Below are positions 32,539 to 41,597 of a stretch of DNA of 64,000 nucleotides, one piece after another. Below the pieces are notes generated by a model. That model did not search any database. It saw nothing but the letters and a program-made list of their open reading frames with translations, and was not told the origin of the DNA. How positions within the stretch are numbered: the first letter of the stretch is position 1; each line of letters opens with the position of its first letter. The DNA is from UBA1672 sp050633505 (lineage in GTDB: Bacteria > Pseudomonadota > Alphaproteobacteria > Micavibrionales > Micavibrionaceae): positions 1 to 64,000 of the forward strand of contig JBOEGQ010000002.1 of assembly GCA_050633505.1 (NCBI GenBank), given 5' to 3'. A program made the position numbers and the translations under genes.

Positions 32539-34590
32539 TTAAATCCCCAACTCGCCCTCTTCCAGACGTTTGACTTCATCACGTAATCTGGCGGCTTCTT
32601 CGAATTCAAGGTTGGCGGCAGCGGTTTGCATTTGCTTTTTCAGGCCATCGATATGTTTGCGCATTTTCTTTGGATCATGCAGGAATTCGGATATGGCATC
32701 ATCTTGCAATGCGGCGGCGGTCTTTGCCCTGCCCTTATCCTTTTCATACAGATGATCAAACGCATCAGACACGTTCTTCTTCACCGTTTGCGGAGTGATG
32801 CCGTGCTTTTCATTATGTGCGATTTGCTTTTCACGGCGGCGTACGGTCTCATCCATCGCGTATTGCATACTGTCTGTAATTTTATCGGCATAGAGGATCG
32901 CCTTACCATGCACATTGCGCGCGGATCGTCCGATGGTCTGCACCAATGATGTTTTGGAGCGCAAGAACCCCTCCTTATCCGCGTCAAGGATACACACGCG
33001 CATACATTCTGGGATGTCCAACCCCTCACGCAGCAAATTAATACCCACCAGAACATCGAATTTCCCCTCACGCAGTTCCTGAAGGATTTCGATGCGCTCT
33101 AACGTATCCACGTCAGAGTGCAGATATCGCACCTTTATTTGATGCTCATCCAGATATTCGGTCAGATCCTCTGCCATGCGCTTGGTCAATGTGGTGACAA
33201 GAACGCGCCCGCCTTCGGCAATCACCGCGCGGCACTCATGCATCAGATCATCCACCTGATGTTCGGTCGGGCGGATTTCCACCGTCGGATCGATCAGGCC
33301 TGTGGGGCGTACGATTTGCTCTGCGCTGATCCCGCCGGATTGCTCTAGCTCCCACTCATTCGGGGTGGCGGAAACATAGACGGTTTGCTGACGCAGGGCG
33401 TTCCATTCCTCAAACTGTAGGGGGCGGTTATCCACCGCGGCAGGCAGGCGGAAACCATGGTCAACCAATGTGGTTTTACGCGCGCGGTCACCGTTATACA
33501 TCGCGCGCAATTGCGGCACCATGACGTGGCTTTCATCCAGAAACATAAGTGCGTTATCGGGAAGATATTCGATCAGGGTTGGCGGCGCGGCGCCTGCGGG
33601 ACGACCGGTTAAATACCGTGAGTAATTCTCAATCCCTTTACACACCCCTGTGGCGGATAACATCTCAAGATCAAACTTTGTACGTTGTTCAAGGCGTTGC
33701 GCCTCCAGAAGCTTGCCCTCATTATTATAATATTTAAGGCGCTCTTTCAGGTCGGACTTTATGCGTGATATTGCCTGCTGTATCGTTGGGCCGGGCGTGA
33801 TGTAGTGCGAGTTTGCAAAAATACGTACACCTTCCAGATCCTCAAACCTTTGCCCTGTCAGGGGGTCAAACTCTGTGATTTGCTCCAGCTCATCCCCGAA
33901 CAGGGAAAAGCGCCATGCACGGTCTTCAAAGTGCGCAGGAAAAATCTCAATCGTATCCCCACGTACACGGAAATTTCCGCGCTCAAACGCGATGTCGTTG
34001 CGGTTATATTGCAGCTCTACAAACTTTCTGATGATCTCGTCACGGTCAATAATCTGCCCCTTGGTTAGCGGGAAGGCCATCGCCATGTAGTCTTCCTTTG
34101 ACCCGATACCGTAGATACAAGATACAGATGCAACGATGACACAATCCTTGCGCTCAAACAACGCGCGGGTGGCGGCGTGGCGCATACGGTCTATTTGCTC
34201 GTTAATTGAGCTATCTTTTTCGATAAAGGTATCGGATTTCGGGACGTATGCTTCGGGCTGGTAATAATCGTAATAAGATACAAAATATTCCACCGCATTA
34301 TCAGGAAAGAAAGCTTTGAACTCTGCATAAAGCTGCGCGGCGAGTGTCTTATTCGGCGCAAGAATAAGCGCGGGACGCTGCAACTCTTGAATAATATGCG
34401 CCATGGTAAAGGTCTNNNNNNTCTGATCCGTCAAACCATCGCGTAAGCCTTCAACCAATGTTGCAATTGCATTTGGCTGATCCCCTGAAGGGGTGAATTC
34501 AGACTCAATACGGAAGGCTTGTGAGCGGTCAAATTCGGGGGCGCTCATCAACGGGCGGTCATTATTCGGGATCATCGCTTTCATGCTCAT
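32539..34590 (-). CDS. uvrB: Excinuclease ABC subunit B (UvrB), with a small assembly gap at the P-loop
   Basis: About 683 residues. UvrB is the damage-verifying helicase of nucleotide excision repair, working with UvrA and UvrC. Visible: SGDQPNAI, LAPNKTLAAQL, YYDYYQPEAY in the beta-hairpin, FLDESH, helicase motifs LVTTLTKRMAEDL and QTIGRSARN, and a C-terminal UVR domain (EFEEAARLRDEV). Six N at 34416-34421 stand where ~10 codons of the Walker A motif (normally TLLGVTGSGK) should be, so the gap is shorter than the missing sequence. Several in-frame starts exist (TTG 34620, ATG 34590, 34584, 34575) and none has a clear ribosome site; 34590 is my choice. It is transcribed alone. Confidence 0.96.
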   Translation of the reverse strand: MSMKAMIPNNDRPLMSAPEFDRSQAFRIESEFTPSGDQPNAIATLVEGLRDGLTDQXXXTFTMAHIIQELQRPALILAPNKTLAAQLYAEFKAFFPDNAVEYFVSYYDYYQPEAYVPKSDTFIEKDSSINEQIDRMRHAATRALFERKDCVIVASVSCIYGIGSKEDYMAMAFPLTKGQIIDRDEIIRKFVELQYNRNDIAFERGNFRVRGDTIEIFPAHFEDRAWRFSLFGDELEQITEFDPLTGQRFEDLEGVRIFANSHYITPGPTIQQAISRIKSDLKERLKYYNNEGKLLEAQRLEQRTKFDLEMLSATGVCKGIENYSRYLTGRPAGAAPPTLIEYLPDNALMFLDESHVMVPQLRAMYNGDRARKTTLVDHGFRLPAAVDNRPLQFEEWNALRQQTVYVSATPNEWELEQSGGISAEQIVRPTGLIDPTVEIRPTEHQVDDLMHECRAVIAEGGRVLVTTLTKRMAEDLTEYLDEHQIKVRYLHSDVDTLERIEILQELREGKFDVLVGINLLREGLDIPECMRVCILDADKEGFLRSKTSLVQTIGRSARNVHGKAILYADKITDSMQYAMDETVRRREKQIAHNEKHGITPQTVKKNVSDAFDHLYEKDKGRAKTAAALQDDAISEFLHDPKKMRKHIDGLKKQMQTAAANLEFEEAARLRDEVKRLEEGELGI
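34416..34421. other. Assembly gap (6 N) in uvrB
   Basis: It replaces the P-loop codons. The frame is kept across it, but about 24 bases fewer than a normal UvrB needs are allotted. Confidence 0.95.
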
Positions 34591-34717
34591 AGATATACCG
34601 AATAATGCCATAAAGACCAACCGATAAAAGTGCTACCGAAAATTTCCATAACAATGCATTGCAATCTAAAAAGAAATCGCGTAAAAATATTAAATATAAA
34701 AAGCGGGATAAAAAAGT

Positions 34718-35698
34718 ATGACTGAAAGAGTCTCACCAAAAAGCATCATAACCGGCGATGTAATTTCCTTTCAATCCTATTTGGGATTACCGGAAGGGCA
34801 AAAACCGGATACCAATATCGGTATTGTTATCGACATACATGAAAAAGACAGTGAGATTGCTGGCTTTGACGTGTTCCCCCTTACAGAATATGAATTAGGG
34901 AACTTTGTTCCCAATGATGAAAAGCACTATATGATCGGGCGTAGAGAAACGACCAACATTGATTATATGGGCCTTGATATAGAGAAGAATTACCGCCTGA
35001 GCTATAAAGGGCATGTTGTACCGAACCGTGGTCAATATCTGAATGAAGATGGTAAAGGCGGTATTACACGCCATGGAAGTCTCTCAACAACCCCTCTTCT
35101 CGGTGATATTATCAAGAAAGCCATGCGATCAAATAATAATTTCGGCGCATTCCTTGGAAGTTCTGCCGAAGTGGCACGCCTGAAAGGCAACGCAGCCTTC
35201 AACCCCCTACAACATATCCAAGAAACAAGATCAGTAGAAAAAGGGAAAAACCTACTGGCAGAGCAACTACGTCAAGATATTGAAAATGGCGATGCCCGCA
35301 TTATACAGACCAAGGCAAAAAATATAACGACACAGAAAAAGATCATAAAACGTCGTGCAAACACACCGCATGCCGACGGAACAATACGTGACATCAGCCT
35401 AACCGATGCCACGGCTTTATCCTTGATCCCACAGAATGTAGCTGATTTCTTTTCTCAGGCGCATGATGCACGACGTAAACCTCTTGAAACTTTACGACAA
35501 GTCTTCAGCCTTTCTGATCAAAACCCTGACCTTATCCAACGATGGCAAGAAAAAGCCGATCAAGACGGCGATATGAACGCAGCGGTCAAAGATGGGTGGT
35601 ACAATTTCATGCGAGATGTCACATCAAACGACCCAAGCGCGCATGAAAAATATGAAGGCGTAGAAACGCATTATTCTGAGAACTACGAAAACGCGTAG
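34718..35698 (+). CDS. Hypothetical protein, 326 residues
   Basis: Family not recognised. It is soluble, with no signal peptide or membrane segment. The first ~125 residues look like a compact alpha/beta domain (GIVIDIHEKDSEIAGFDVFPL resembles the strand-turn-strand of small barrel domains that sense or bind). The rest is basic and helical with a KKIIKRRAN stretch. It could be a nucleic-acid-associated or secreted effector protein, but nothing decides. It runs plus-strand toward a convergent small gene 11 bases away. Confidence 0.6.
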   Translation: MTERVSPKSIITGDVISFQSYLGLPEGQKPDTNIGIVIDIHEKDSEIAGFDVFPLTEYELGNFVPNDEKHYMIGRRETTNIDYMGLDIEKNYRLSYKGHVVPNRGQYLNEDGKGGITRHGSLSTTPLLGDIIKKAMRSNNNFGAFLGSSAEVARLKGNAAFNPLQHIQETRSVEKGKNLLAEQLRQDIENGDARIIQTKAKNITTQKKIIKRRANTPHADGTIRDISLTDATALSLIPQNVADFFSQAHDARRKPLETLRQVFSLSDQNPDLIQRWQEKADQDGDMNAAVKDGWYNFMRDVTSNDPSAHEKYEGVETHYSENYENA

Positions 35699-35709
35699 AT
35701 GGCACCACG

Positions 35710-36087
35710 CTAAACGTCGTAGCTACCCGGTCCAAATTGTGGGCGTTCCATGACGACTTCGTCTTCTTCTGCGAAAAATGTAATATCTCCATCCTTAGAA
35801 ATATGAATGGCCTGCGCCGCCTCAATTTCAGGCGCAGACAAAATCTTGATCGTTTCAGTATCTGTTGCGAACGGATCTTGCATAATTTCATCTCGGCGCT
35901 GTCGTAACGTGCCTAAAAAATCTGCATCAGCCTGAGAAATAAAAACGAAGCGTAAATCATCCTCCCTGAACACTTGAACGTTTTTGTTAGGCTTTATACT
36001 TGCCTCGGAAAAGGATTCACCCATATACACAGACGTATCTTTCAGATCCGCAACAACAACAATATCATTTTCGTTAAATTTACTCAT
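35710..36087 (-). CDS. Hypothetical protein, 125 residues
   Basis: Family not recognised. It is acidic and soluble with no signal. The N-terminal half (NDIVVVADLKDTSVYMG) has small-beta-barrel character, and the C-terminal half ends in PQFGPGSYDV. The opening beta-rich part loosely resembles the first domain of the convergent 326-residue protein, so a functional link is possible but unproven. Confidence 0.6.
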   Translation of the reverse strand: MSKFNENDIVVVADLKDTSVYMGESFSEASIKPNKNVQVFREDDLRFVFISQADADFLGTLRQRRDEIMQDPFATDTETIKILSAPEIEAAQAIHISKDGDITFFAEEDEVVMERPQFGPGSYDV

Positions 36088-36165
36088 ATCACCCAGTCAC
36101 TTTGTTTTTATGATGCCCTGCATTTGTAGTATATACAGGCAAAAATTCTATGCTACATAGTATAC

Positions 36166-36471
36166 ATGATCAGTTTATTATATTCCACTGTCGGTTTTGT
36201 TATCGGGATTAGCTACCTCCCTCAAGTCATACGGCTCATCCGTTCACGAACCCGATGCATGGAGATATCTTTATCAAGTTGGATGATATGGAACTACACC
36301 GCTACGGTCAGCCTCCTCTACAGTGTATATGTACTAGATGATTTAAAGCTTTCTATTGTGAATGCCATTTGCGTGTTTTTTAACAACTTGGTGATTGCAA
36401 TCACACTCTATAAACGCAAAAAGTACAAACAGACTGCCCCAACCATGCCAGAGAGTGAAAAACCCCTTTGA
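36166..36471 (+). CDS. SemiSWEET/PQ-loop family small membrane protein
   Basis: 101 residues with three membrane helices and the PQ motif in GISYLPQVIRL (residues ~14-24), then SSWMIWNYTA and NAICVFFNNLVI. This is the size and layout of a bacterial SemiSWEET half-transporter, which dimerises to move small sugars, although some PQ-loop proteins carry other solutes. Its last four bases overlap an upstream in-frame start of lysK, but the true lysK start is 54 bases later. Confidence 0.8.
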   Translation: MISLLYSTVGFVIGISYLPQVIRLIRSRTRCMEISLSSWMIWNYTATVSLLYSVYVLDDLKLSIVNAICVFFNNLVIAITLYKRKKYKQTAPTMPESEKPL

Positions 36472-36524
36472 AAAAGCAAGTATTCTTTGCTATTCCTTCT
36501 AGGCAATTAATTAAGGATACCGCC

Positions 36525-38153
36525 ATGACCAACACAATTACGCCTGAAATCGCGATAAAAAGCCGTACATGGGCCTTTGAAGAAGCCAAAGCGGTCGTCA
36601 AACGTCTGCGTGCCATTGGTCGTGGAAAAATCCAAACACCTGAAAAAGGGTACGTTCTGTTTGAAACAGGATATGGCCCATCAGGCCTTCCCCACATTGG
36701 AACATTCGCAGAAGTATGCCGTACAAGCATGGTCATGTGGGCATTTAATCAGCTACACCCTGAAATTCCGACAAAGCTTATCTGTTTTTCAGATGATCTG
36801 GATGGCTTTCGAAAAGTTCCAACAAACGTACCGCAGCAAGATATGCTGGCGAACCATCTGGGACAACCATTAACAAAAGTGCCAAACCCATTTGATAGTG
36901 AACACCCAAGCTATGCGCATCATAACAACGCGCAGCTACGTGCATTTCTTGATGATTATGGCTTTGATTACGAATTCATCAGTTCAACAGATGATTGCTA
37001 TATGACGGGAGAATTCGACAAAACACTTCTTTTAATGTTGGAAAAACATGAAGAGATCAAGGGCGCCGTCCTTCCAATATTAGGTGAAGAACGCGCCGCA
37101 ACCTATTCACCTTTCTTACCTATATCCCCCTCAACCGGCAACGTTCTACAAGTTCAAATATTGGACACAGATGCTGAGAACGGCACAATCACATTTGAAG
37201 ATGAAGATGGCACAAAGGTTACACAAAGCGTAACAGGCGGAAAAGTAAAGGCACAATGGCGCGCGGATTGGGCGCTACGCTGGCACGCATTGGATGTCGA
37301 TTATGAAATGAGTGGTAAAGACTTAAAAAGTTCCGCCGATATTTCAAAACAAATACTGAAAATTCTGGGTAAACCAAACCCGGCAGGCTTCCATTACGAA
37401 TTATTTCTGGATGAGAAAGGGGAAAAGATCTCCAAGTCAAAAGGAAACGGCCTGAGTATGGAAGACTGGCTAAAATATGCACCACATGAAAGTCTGGCTT
37501 ATTACCTATTCCAACGCCCGACATCGGCGAAGAAACTATATTTTGATATCATTCCAAAGGCCGTAGATGAATACATTACCTTTGTTGAGAAATTTGACGA
37601 TCAGGAACCGGCAAAGAAATTAGATAACCCCGTTTCCTACATTCATAATGGCGATGTTCCGAAAAGCCAGCACTGCCCGATCTCATTTGGCTTGCTCCTT
37701 AATCTGGTCAATGCCGCCAACACAGATGACGCGGATACGCTTTGGGGATTCATTCGACAATATGCGCCAAATGCAACACCGGACAATGCCCCGTTCCTCA
37801 ACCGCTTGGTCGGCTATGCAATACAATATTACATGGATTTTGTTCTGCCCCACAAATCATACCGCACACCGGATGAACGTGAGAATGCCGCGCTCAACGC
37901 CCTTGCATCAACATTGGAAGGCATGAATACAGGTTTGGCCGCAGAAGAATATATGACAGCCGTATTCGATGCCGGTAAAAACAATGGGTATGAGAAAGAT
38001 GAGCTTCGCAATTGGTTCCAGGCGCTTTATCAGGTTTTACTTGGACAAGATCAAGGGCCACGTTTCGGATCATTCATTGCGCTATATGGCCCAAAGGAAA
38101 CCGTTACCCTGATCCATAGCGCGCTCAATAACGAACTCGCGAAATCAGCCTAG
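36525..38153 (+). CDS. lysK: Lysyl-tRNA synthetase, class I
   Basis: About 542 residues from the ATG at 36525, which has AAGGA 6-7 bases upstream; an ATG at 36468 opens the same frame but lacks a site. The class I signatures are visible: PHIGT (HIGH-like) near residue 56 and KISKSKG (KMSKS-like) near 300, with GYGPSGLPHIGTF at the start of the fold. It charges tRNA-Lys in translation. Class I LysRS is common in Alphaproteobacteria, where most other bacteria use class II, so it supports the taxonomic reading. Confidence 0.97.
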   Translation: MTNTITPEIAIKSRTWAFEEAKAVVKRLRAIGRGKIQTPEKGYVLFETGYGPSGLPHIGTFAEVCRTSMVMWAFNQLHPEIPTKLICFSDDLDGFRKVPTNVPQQDMLANHLGQPLTKVPNPFDSEHPSYAHHNNAQLRAFLDDYGFDYEFISSTDDCYMTGEFDKTLLLMLEKHEEIKGAVLPILGEERAATYSPFLPISPSTGNVLQVQILDTDAENGTITFEDEDGTKVTQSVTGGKVKAQWRADWALRWHALDVDYEMSGKDLKSSADISKQILKILGKPNPAGFHYELFLDEKGEKISKSKGNGLSMEDWLKYAPHESLAYYLFQRPTSAKKLYFDIIPKAVDEYITFVEKFDDQEPAKKLDNPVSYIHNGDVPKSQHCPISFGLLLNLVNAANTDDADTLWGFIRQYAPNATPDNAPFLNRLVGYAIQYYMDFVLPHKSYRTPDERENAALNALASTLEGMNTGLAAEEYMTAVFDAGKNNGYEKDELRNWFQALYQVLLGQDQGPRFGSFIALYGPKETVTLIHSALNNELAKSA

Positions 38154-38216
38154 CCTTCCAACAGCGGAAATAGTCCTGATTTCAGCCAATCATCTTGTTT
38201 ACATTGGAGTAAAGCA

Positions 38217-38843
38217 GTGACAACTATTCTTTTTGATGTCGATGGAGTGCTGATACACGGCTATCATACAAAAGTTGAGTTGCAAAAATGCTGGGACAAC
38301 GATCTGGAAACCGACTTCAAGATTAAGCGCAGTGATTTTAAAAATATATTTATTAAGGGCCCTTTTGAACAAGAAGTCTTAGTTGGCAAAAAAAGCCTTC
38401 ATGATGCGTTACAGGAGACTTTACCCCAAATGGGCTATCACGGCCCCCCTCAACACCTGATAAAATATTGGATGGAAAAAGACGCAAACGTTAATCATGC
38501 GCTAATAAAACATATAGAAACTCTTTCAAAGAGTCCTACAGTTAAACTTTACATCGCCACCAATCAAGAGCATGTACGAGCGCATTATCTTATGCAAGAA
38601 GTCGGATTCAACAAATATTTTACGGATATTTTTTATGCAGCAAGGCTAGGTGCTCTAAAACCCGCCCTACGTTTTTATGAAGAAATAGAACGATTGCATC
38701 CTGTCCCAAAAGAAGAGATTATATTCTTTGACGACAACCAAGATATTGTTGATAAAGCCATTGAGTTCGGATGGGAAGCACATCAGTTTGATAGCCCACA
38801 AGACATCTTTAAATCAGATCGTGTAAGATCTTTATTGCAATAA
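38217..38843 (+). CDS. HAD superfamily hydrolase
   Basis: 208 residues from a GTG with GGAG upstream. Motif I is LFDVDGVL (residues 4-11), motif II IATNQE near residue 120, motif III a lysine in LGALKPALRFY and motif IV IIFFDDNQDIVDKA. These are complete for a HAD phosphatase with a helical cap. The substrate is unknown; phosphoglycolate- or nucleotide-type phosphatases are close in layout. Confidence 0.88.
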   Translation: MTTILFDVDGVLIHGYHTKVELQKCWDNDLETDFKIKRSDFKNIFIKGPFEQEVLVGKKSLHDALQETLPQMGYHGPPQHLIKYWMEKDANVNHALIKHIETLSKSPTVKLYIATNQEHVRAHYLMQEVGFNKYFTDIFYAARLGALKPALRFYEEIERLHPVPKEEIIFFDDNQDIVDKAIEFGWEAHQFDSPQDIFKSDRVRSLLQ

Positions 38844-39056
38844 CCTCTCCCCCCACATCAAGCGCACCTCAATTGAGACAAATAAAGAAATTCCGAACAA
38901 TTCAAATAAAGTTTGAATAAAAATTACCTAAAATTTTAAATAATTTTTAAATAAGTAGATGCTAAACTAAGAATATAGTCGGAAAGACTGGTGTGTGGGG
39001 CACATCATTTTTCTTAAAGAAATATAAAAAACATATAAATATCAAGTGAGTACACT

Positions 39057-39569
39057 ATGTTAAGTATTGAGAATGCACGTCCAACGAATAAACAGATCAT
39101 AAGTCATCTGGAGGAGTTTGAGCGCTATTGCCTTGGAGAGACACGCCTCAAACCTGCAAAATTCAGAGAGATTAATGAAGAATTGAGTATCGGTGCCGTG
39201 CTTATGCTTGGTAAATATCGCTACCAAAACCATAATGACGGAGAACGTCACCTTATATGGCGCGGACTGGATAATCAGGAACACGATATGGGACAGGTTA
39301 GCAACGCGCATATTATGCGAGATTACCCGGGATTTAACGCAAAGCGTTCACGCTCATTAGGTTCTGATATGGTAAGCGAAAGAAAAGTTGTTTCCGCACC
39401 GAATGGAACCGGACATGTTTCCGTTGTCGTAATGGAAGATGGCAGTACAGGCATAGGCCTCGACTACCGTATGGCATTACGCAATGCTGCCCTTAAAATG
39501 CATTTGCAAAAGACATTCAACACATTCAGCCTTGCATCTCTTTGGAAATCTATTTGGGGACGCGCATAA
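39057..39569 (+). CDS. Hypothetical protein, 170 residues
   Basis: Family not recognised. It has no signal peptide or membrane segment. Residues ~115-145 read SVVVMEDGSTGIGLDYRMALRNAALKMHLQ, shown here only in outline: a beta-hairpin then a helix. The upstream 213 bases (38844-39056) are AT-rich and hold no gene I can support; they probably contain its promoter. Confidence 0.55.
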   Translation: MLSIENARPTNKQIISHLEEFERYCLGETRLKPAKFREINEELSIGAVLMLGKYRYQNHNDGERHLIWRGLDNQEHDMGQVSNAHIMRDYPGFNAKRSRSLGSDMVSERKVVSAPNGTGHVSVVVMEDGSTGIGLDYRMALRNAALKMHLQKTFNTFSLASLWKSIWGRA

Positions 39570-39584
39570 AAGGCTATCCTGTTT

Positions 39585-40262
39585 CTATTCCTTTATTTCA
39601 GACAGATTAAATCCTGCATCTGGTATACCGAATTTAGGCGAATTATAAGCATCTCCCTTATTGAGCTTCCCCCCCTCTTCCCACCGCGTTGTAATGTCTG
39701 ACAAGTCCGGCCTTGGGCGCTCAGACGGCATTTCAGATGGCGTACCAATATGAATGAAGCCTGCCACAGTATCACGCGCATCCAATCCCAAATAGTCACG
39801 AAAATCTTCATCAAACGCATACCATTCTGTTAACCATTGCGCGGCGTAACCACTCGCATTCGTCGCAAGAACAATATTCTGGCACACCGCACCGGCAGAC
39901 AGTATTTGTTCCCACATCGGTGGCTTTCCTGTTTTTATACGAGATATAACCCCAACAACAAGAGGCGCCCTGATAAAGCGTTCCTCTTCAATTCTCAAAT
40001 GCTCTTGCTTTGCGTTTGGATTTTGAACAGCATAGATATCGCGGATCTTTTCCCCAATGATCTCACGCTTATCCCCCTCAAACACGATAAAGTACCATGG
40101 CGCCAATTTCCCATGATCAGGCACGCGGGCACCTGCCTCCAAAATTCTTTGTAATTCATCTTCAGATGGTGCCGGATCACACATTGTCTGCGCCATCACA
40201 CTACGGCGATGTAAAAGGTACTCCAAAAGCTCAGGCGATTTTTTACCGCTATATAAGGTCAT
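39585..40262 (-). CDS. Nitroreductase family protein (YdjA-like)
   Basis: About 225 residues from the ATG at 40262, with GGGGA upstream; the frame is open to 40352. FMN-binding motifs are HRRSVM near the N-terminus and ARVPDHGKLAPW in the first third, the form seen in YdjA-type nitroreductases, with AGAVCQNIVLATNASGY and GFIHIGTP later. It would be a homodimeric FMN enzyme reducing nitro compounds or quinones with NAD(P)H. The physiological substrate is unknown. Confidence 0.9.
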   Translation of the reverse strand: MTLYSGKKSPELLEYLLHRRSVMAQTMCDPAPSEDELQRILEAGARVPDHGKLAPWYFIVFEGDKREIIGEKIRDIYAVQNPNAKQEHLRIEEERFIRAPLVVGVISRIKTGKPPMWEQILSAGAVCQNIVLATNASGYAAQWLTEWYAFDEDFRDYLGLDARDTVAGFIHIGTPSEMPSERPRPDLSDITTRWEEGGKLNKGDAYNSPKFGIPDAGFNLSEIKE

Positions 40263-40357
40263 TTTTCTGTCATCCCCATCTATAATTTCAGCTTGTTTTA
40301 GATTCGCGCAACGATTATCCTGCGCAGGCATAAACACAAGCGAAGGAAGCATAGATC

Positions 40358-41530
40358 ATGCCCGACCAACAGAAAAGCGCAAACATTGGAATAGATAACC
40401 TTTCTCTTTTCTGGGATGAAGTCGTCACCGTATGGAATGACGGATTTATGGGTGTAGACATTGGTCGTATATTATTGGCTTTGGTTGTTTTTGCGGCCTT
40501 TTTAATTCTTCGTGGAGCGTTCAGCAAATACATCATCCACACAATTCATAGATGGACGGAAAAATCCGACACCGATCTTGACGACCAAATCATACAGGCC
40601 ATTACCCCGCCTGTTCGTTTTATACCAATCATTTTAGGGGTCTTTTTCGCAGCCCAAACCATACAAGTCGATGGGATGTTGGAACTCTTTATCACACGAG
40701 TTGTGCGATCTCTTATCGCATTCACGATCTTCTGGGCGCTACACCGATCCATCGCACCTCTGGGGCGTGTTTCAAAAAAACTGGAAAGCCTATTAAGCGC
40801 ATTAATGGTTCAATGGATCTTTAAGGTATTAAAAGTCGTCGTCGTCTTTGTTGGTGCGGCTGTTATCCTTGAAATCTGGGGCATTGCCATTGGCCCTCTT
40901 CTTGCTGGTTTGGGGTTATTCGGTGCGGCCGTTGCCCTTGGTGCACAAGATTTATTCAAAAACCTGATCGGTGGAATGACAATCATTGCCGAGAAACGCT
41001 TTCATCCCGGTGACTGGATCAAGGTTGACGGCGTTGTAGAAGGAACCGTAGAGGAAATCGGTTTTCGATCAACCCGCGTACGTCGTTTCGACAAAGCACC
41101 CGTTTATGTTCCAAACGCCGACCTGTCAGACGCAGTTATCACAAATTTCAGCCGCATGACAAACCGCCGTATCTACTGGAAAATCGGTGTTACCTATGAC
41201 ACATCCCGCGAACAATTGATGCTTATCCGTGATGAAATTGCCAACTATCTTGCCACAAATGAAAAATTCGAGAAACCACCCAAAGTCTCAACATTCGTAA
41301 GATTGGACAGCTTTAACGCCTCATCCATTGACTTTATGATTTACTGTTTCACCAAAACGACAAATTGGGGAGAATGGCTGGAAATTAAAGAAGAATTCGC
41401 CCTTGAGATAAAAGAAATCGTAGAAGAAAAAGCAAAAAGCGGCTTTGCCTTCCCGTCACAATCCATTTATCTGGAAAGTGTTCCGGCTGGCGCACCTGAG
41501 ATCTTCACACCACCTGATACAAAGAAGTAA
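40358..41530 (+). CDS. Mechanosensitive ion channel, MscS family
   Basis: 390 residues. Three N-terminal membrane helices are followed by the pore helix GLGLFGAAVALGAQDLFKNLIGG and the MscS beta domain (HPGDWIKVDGVVEGTVEEIG, then TRVRRFDKAPVYVPNADL). The C-terminal alpha/beta part ends near residue 380. It opens under membrane tension and relieves osmotic pressure. The extra N-terminal ~60 residues before the channel core are moderately longer than in E. coli MscS. Confidence 0.93.
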   Translation: MPDQQKSANIGIDNLSLFWDEVVTVWNDGFMGVDIGRILLALVVFAAFLILRGAFSKYIIHTIHRWTEKSDTDLDDQIIQAITPPVRFIPIILGVFFAAQTIQVDGMLELFITRVVRSLIAFTIFWALHRSIAPLGRVSKKLESLLSALMVQWIFKVLKVVVVFVGAAVILEIWGIAIGPLLAGLGLFGAAVALGAQDLFKNLIGGMTIIAEKRFHPGDWIKVDGVVEGTVEEIGFRSTRVRRFDKAPVYVPNADLSDAVITNFSRMTNRRIYWKIGVTYDTSREQLMLIRDEIANYLATNEKFEKPPKVSTFVRLDSFNASSIDFMIYCFTKTTNWGEWLEIKEEFALEIKEIVEEKAKSGFAFPSQSIYLESVPAGAPEIFTPPDTKK

Positions 41531-41597
41531 ACAGGCAGGACAGGCCTGAGAACAAATTTCATTCGGGAAGTCCTCCTATATTTGATACATATAGATC

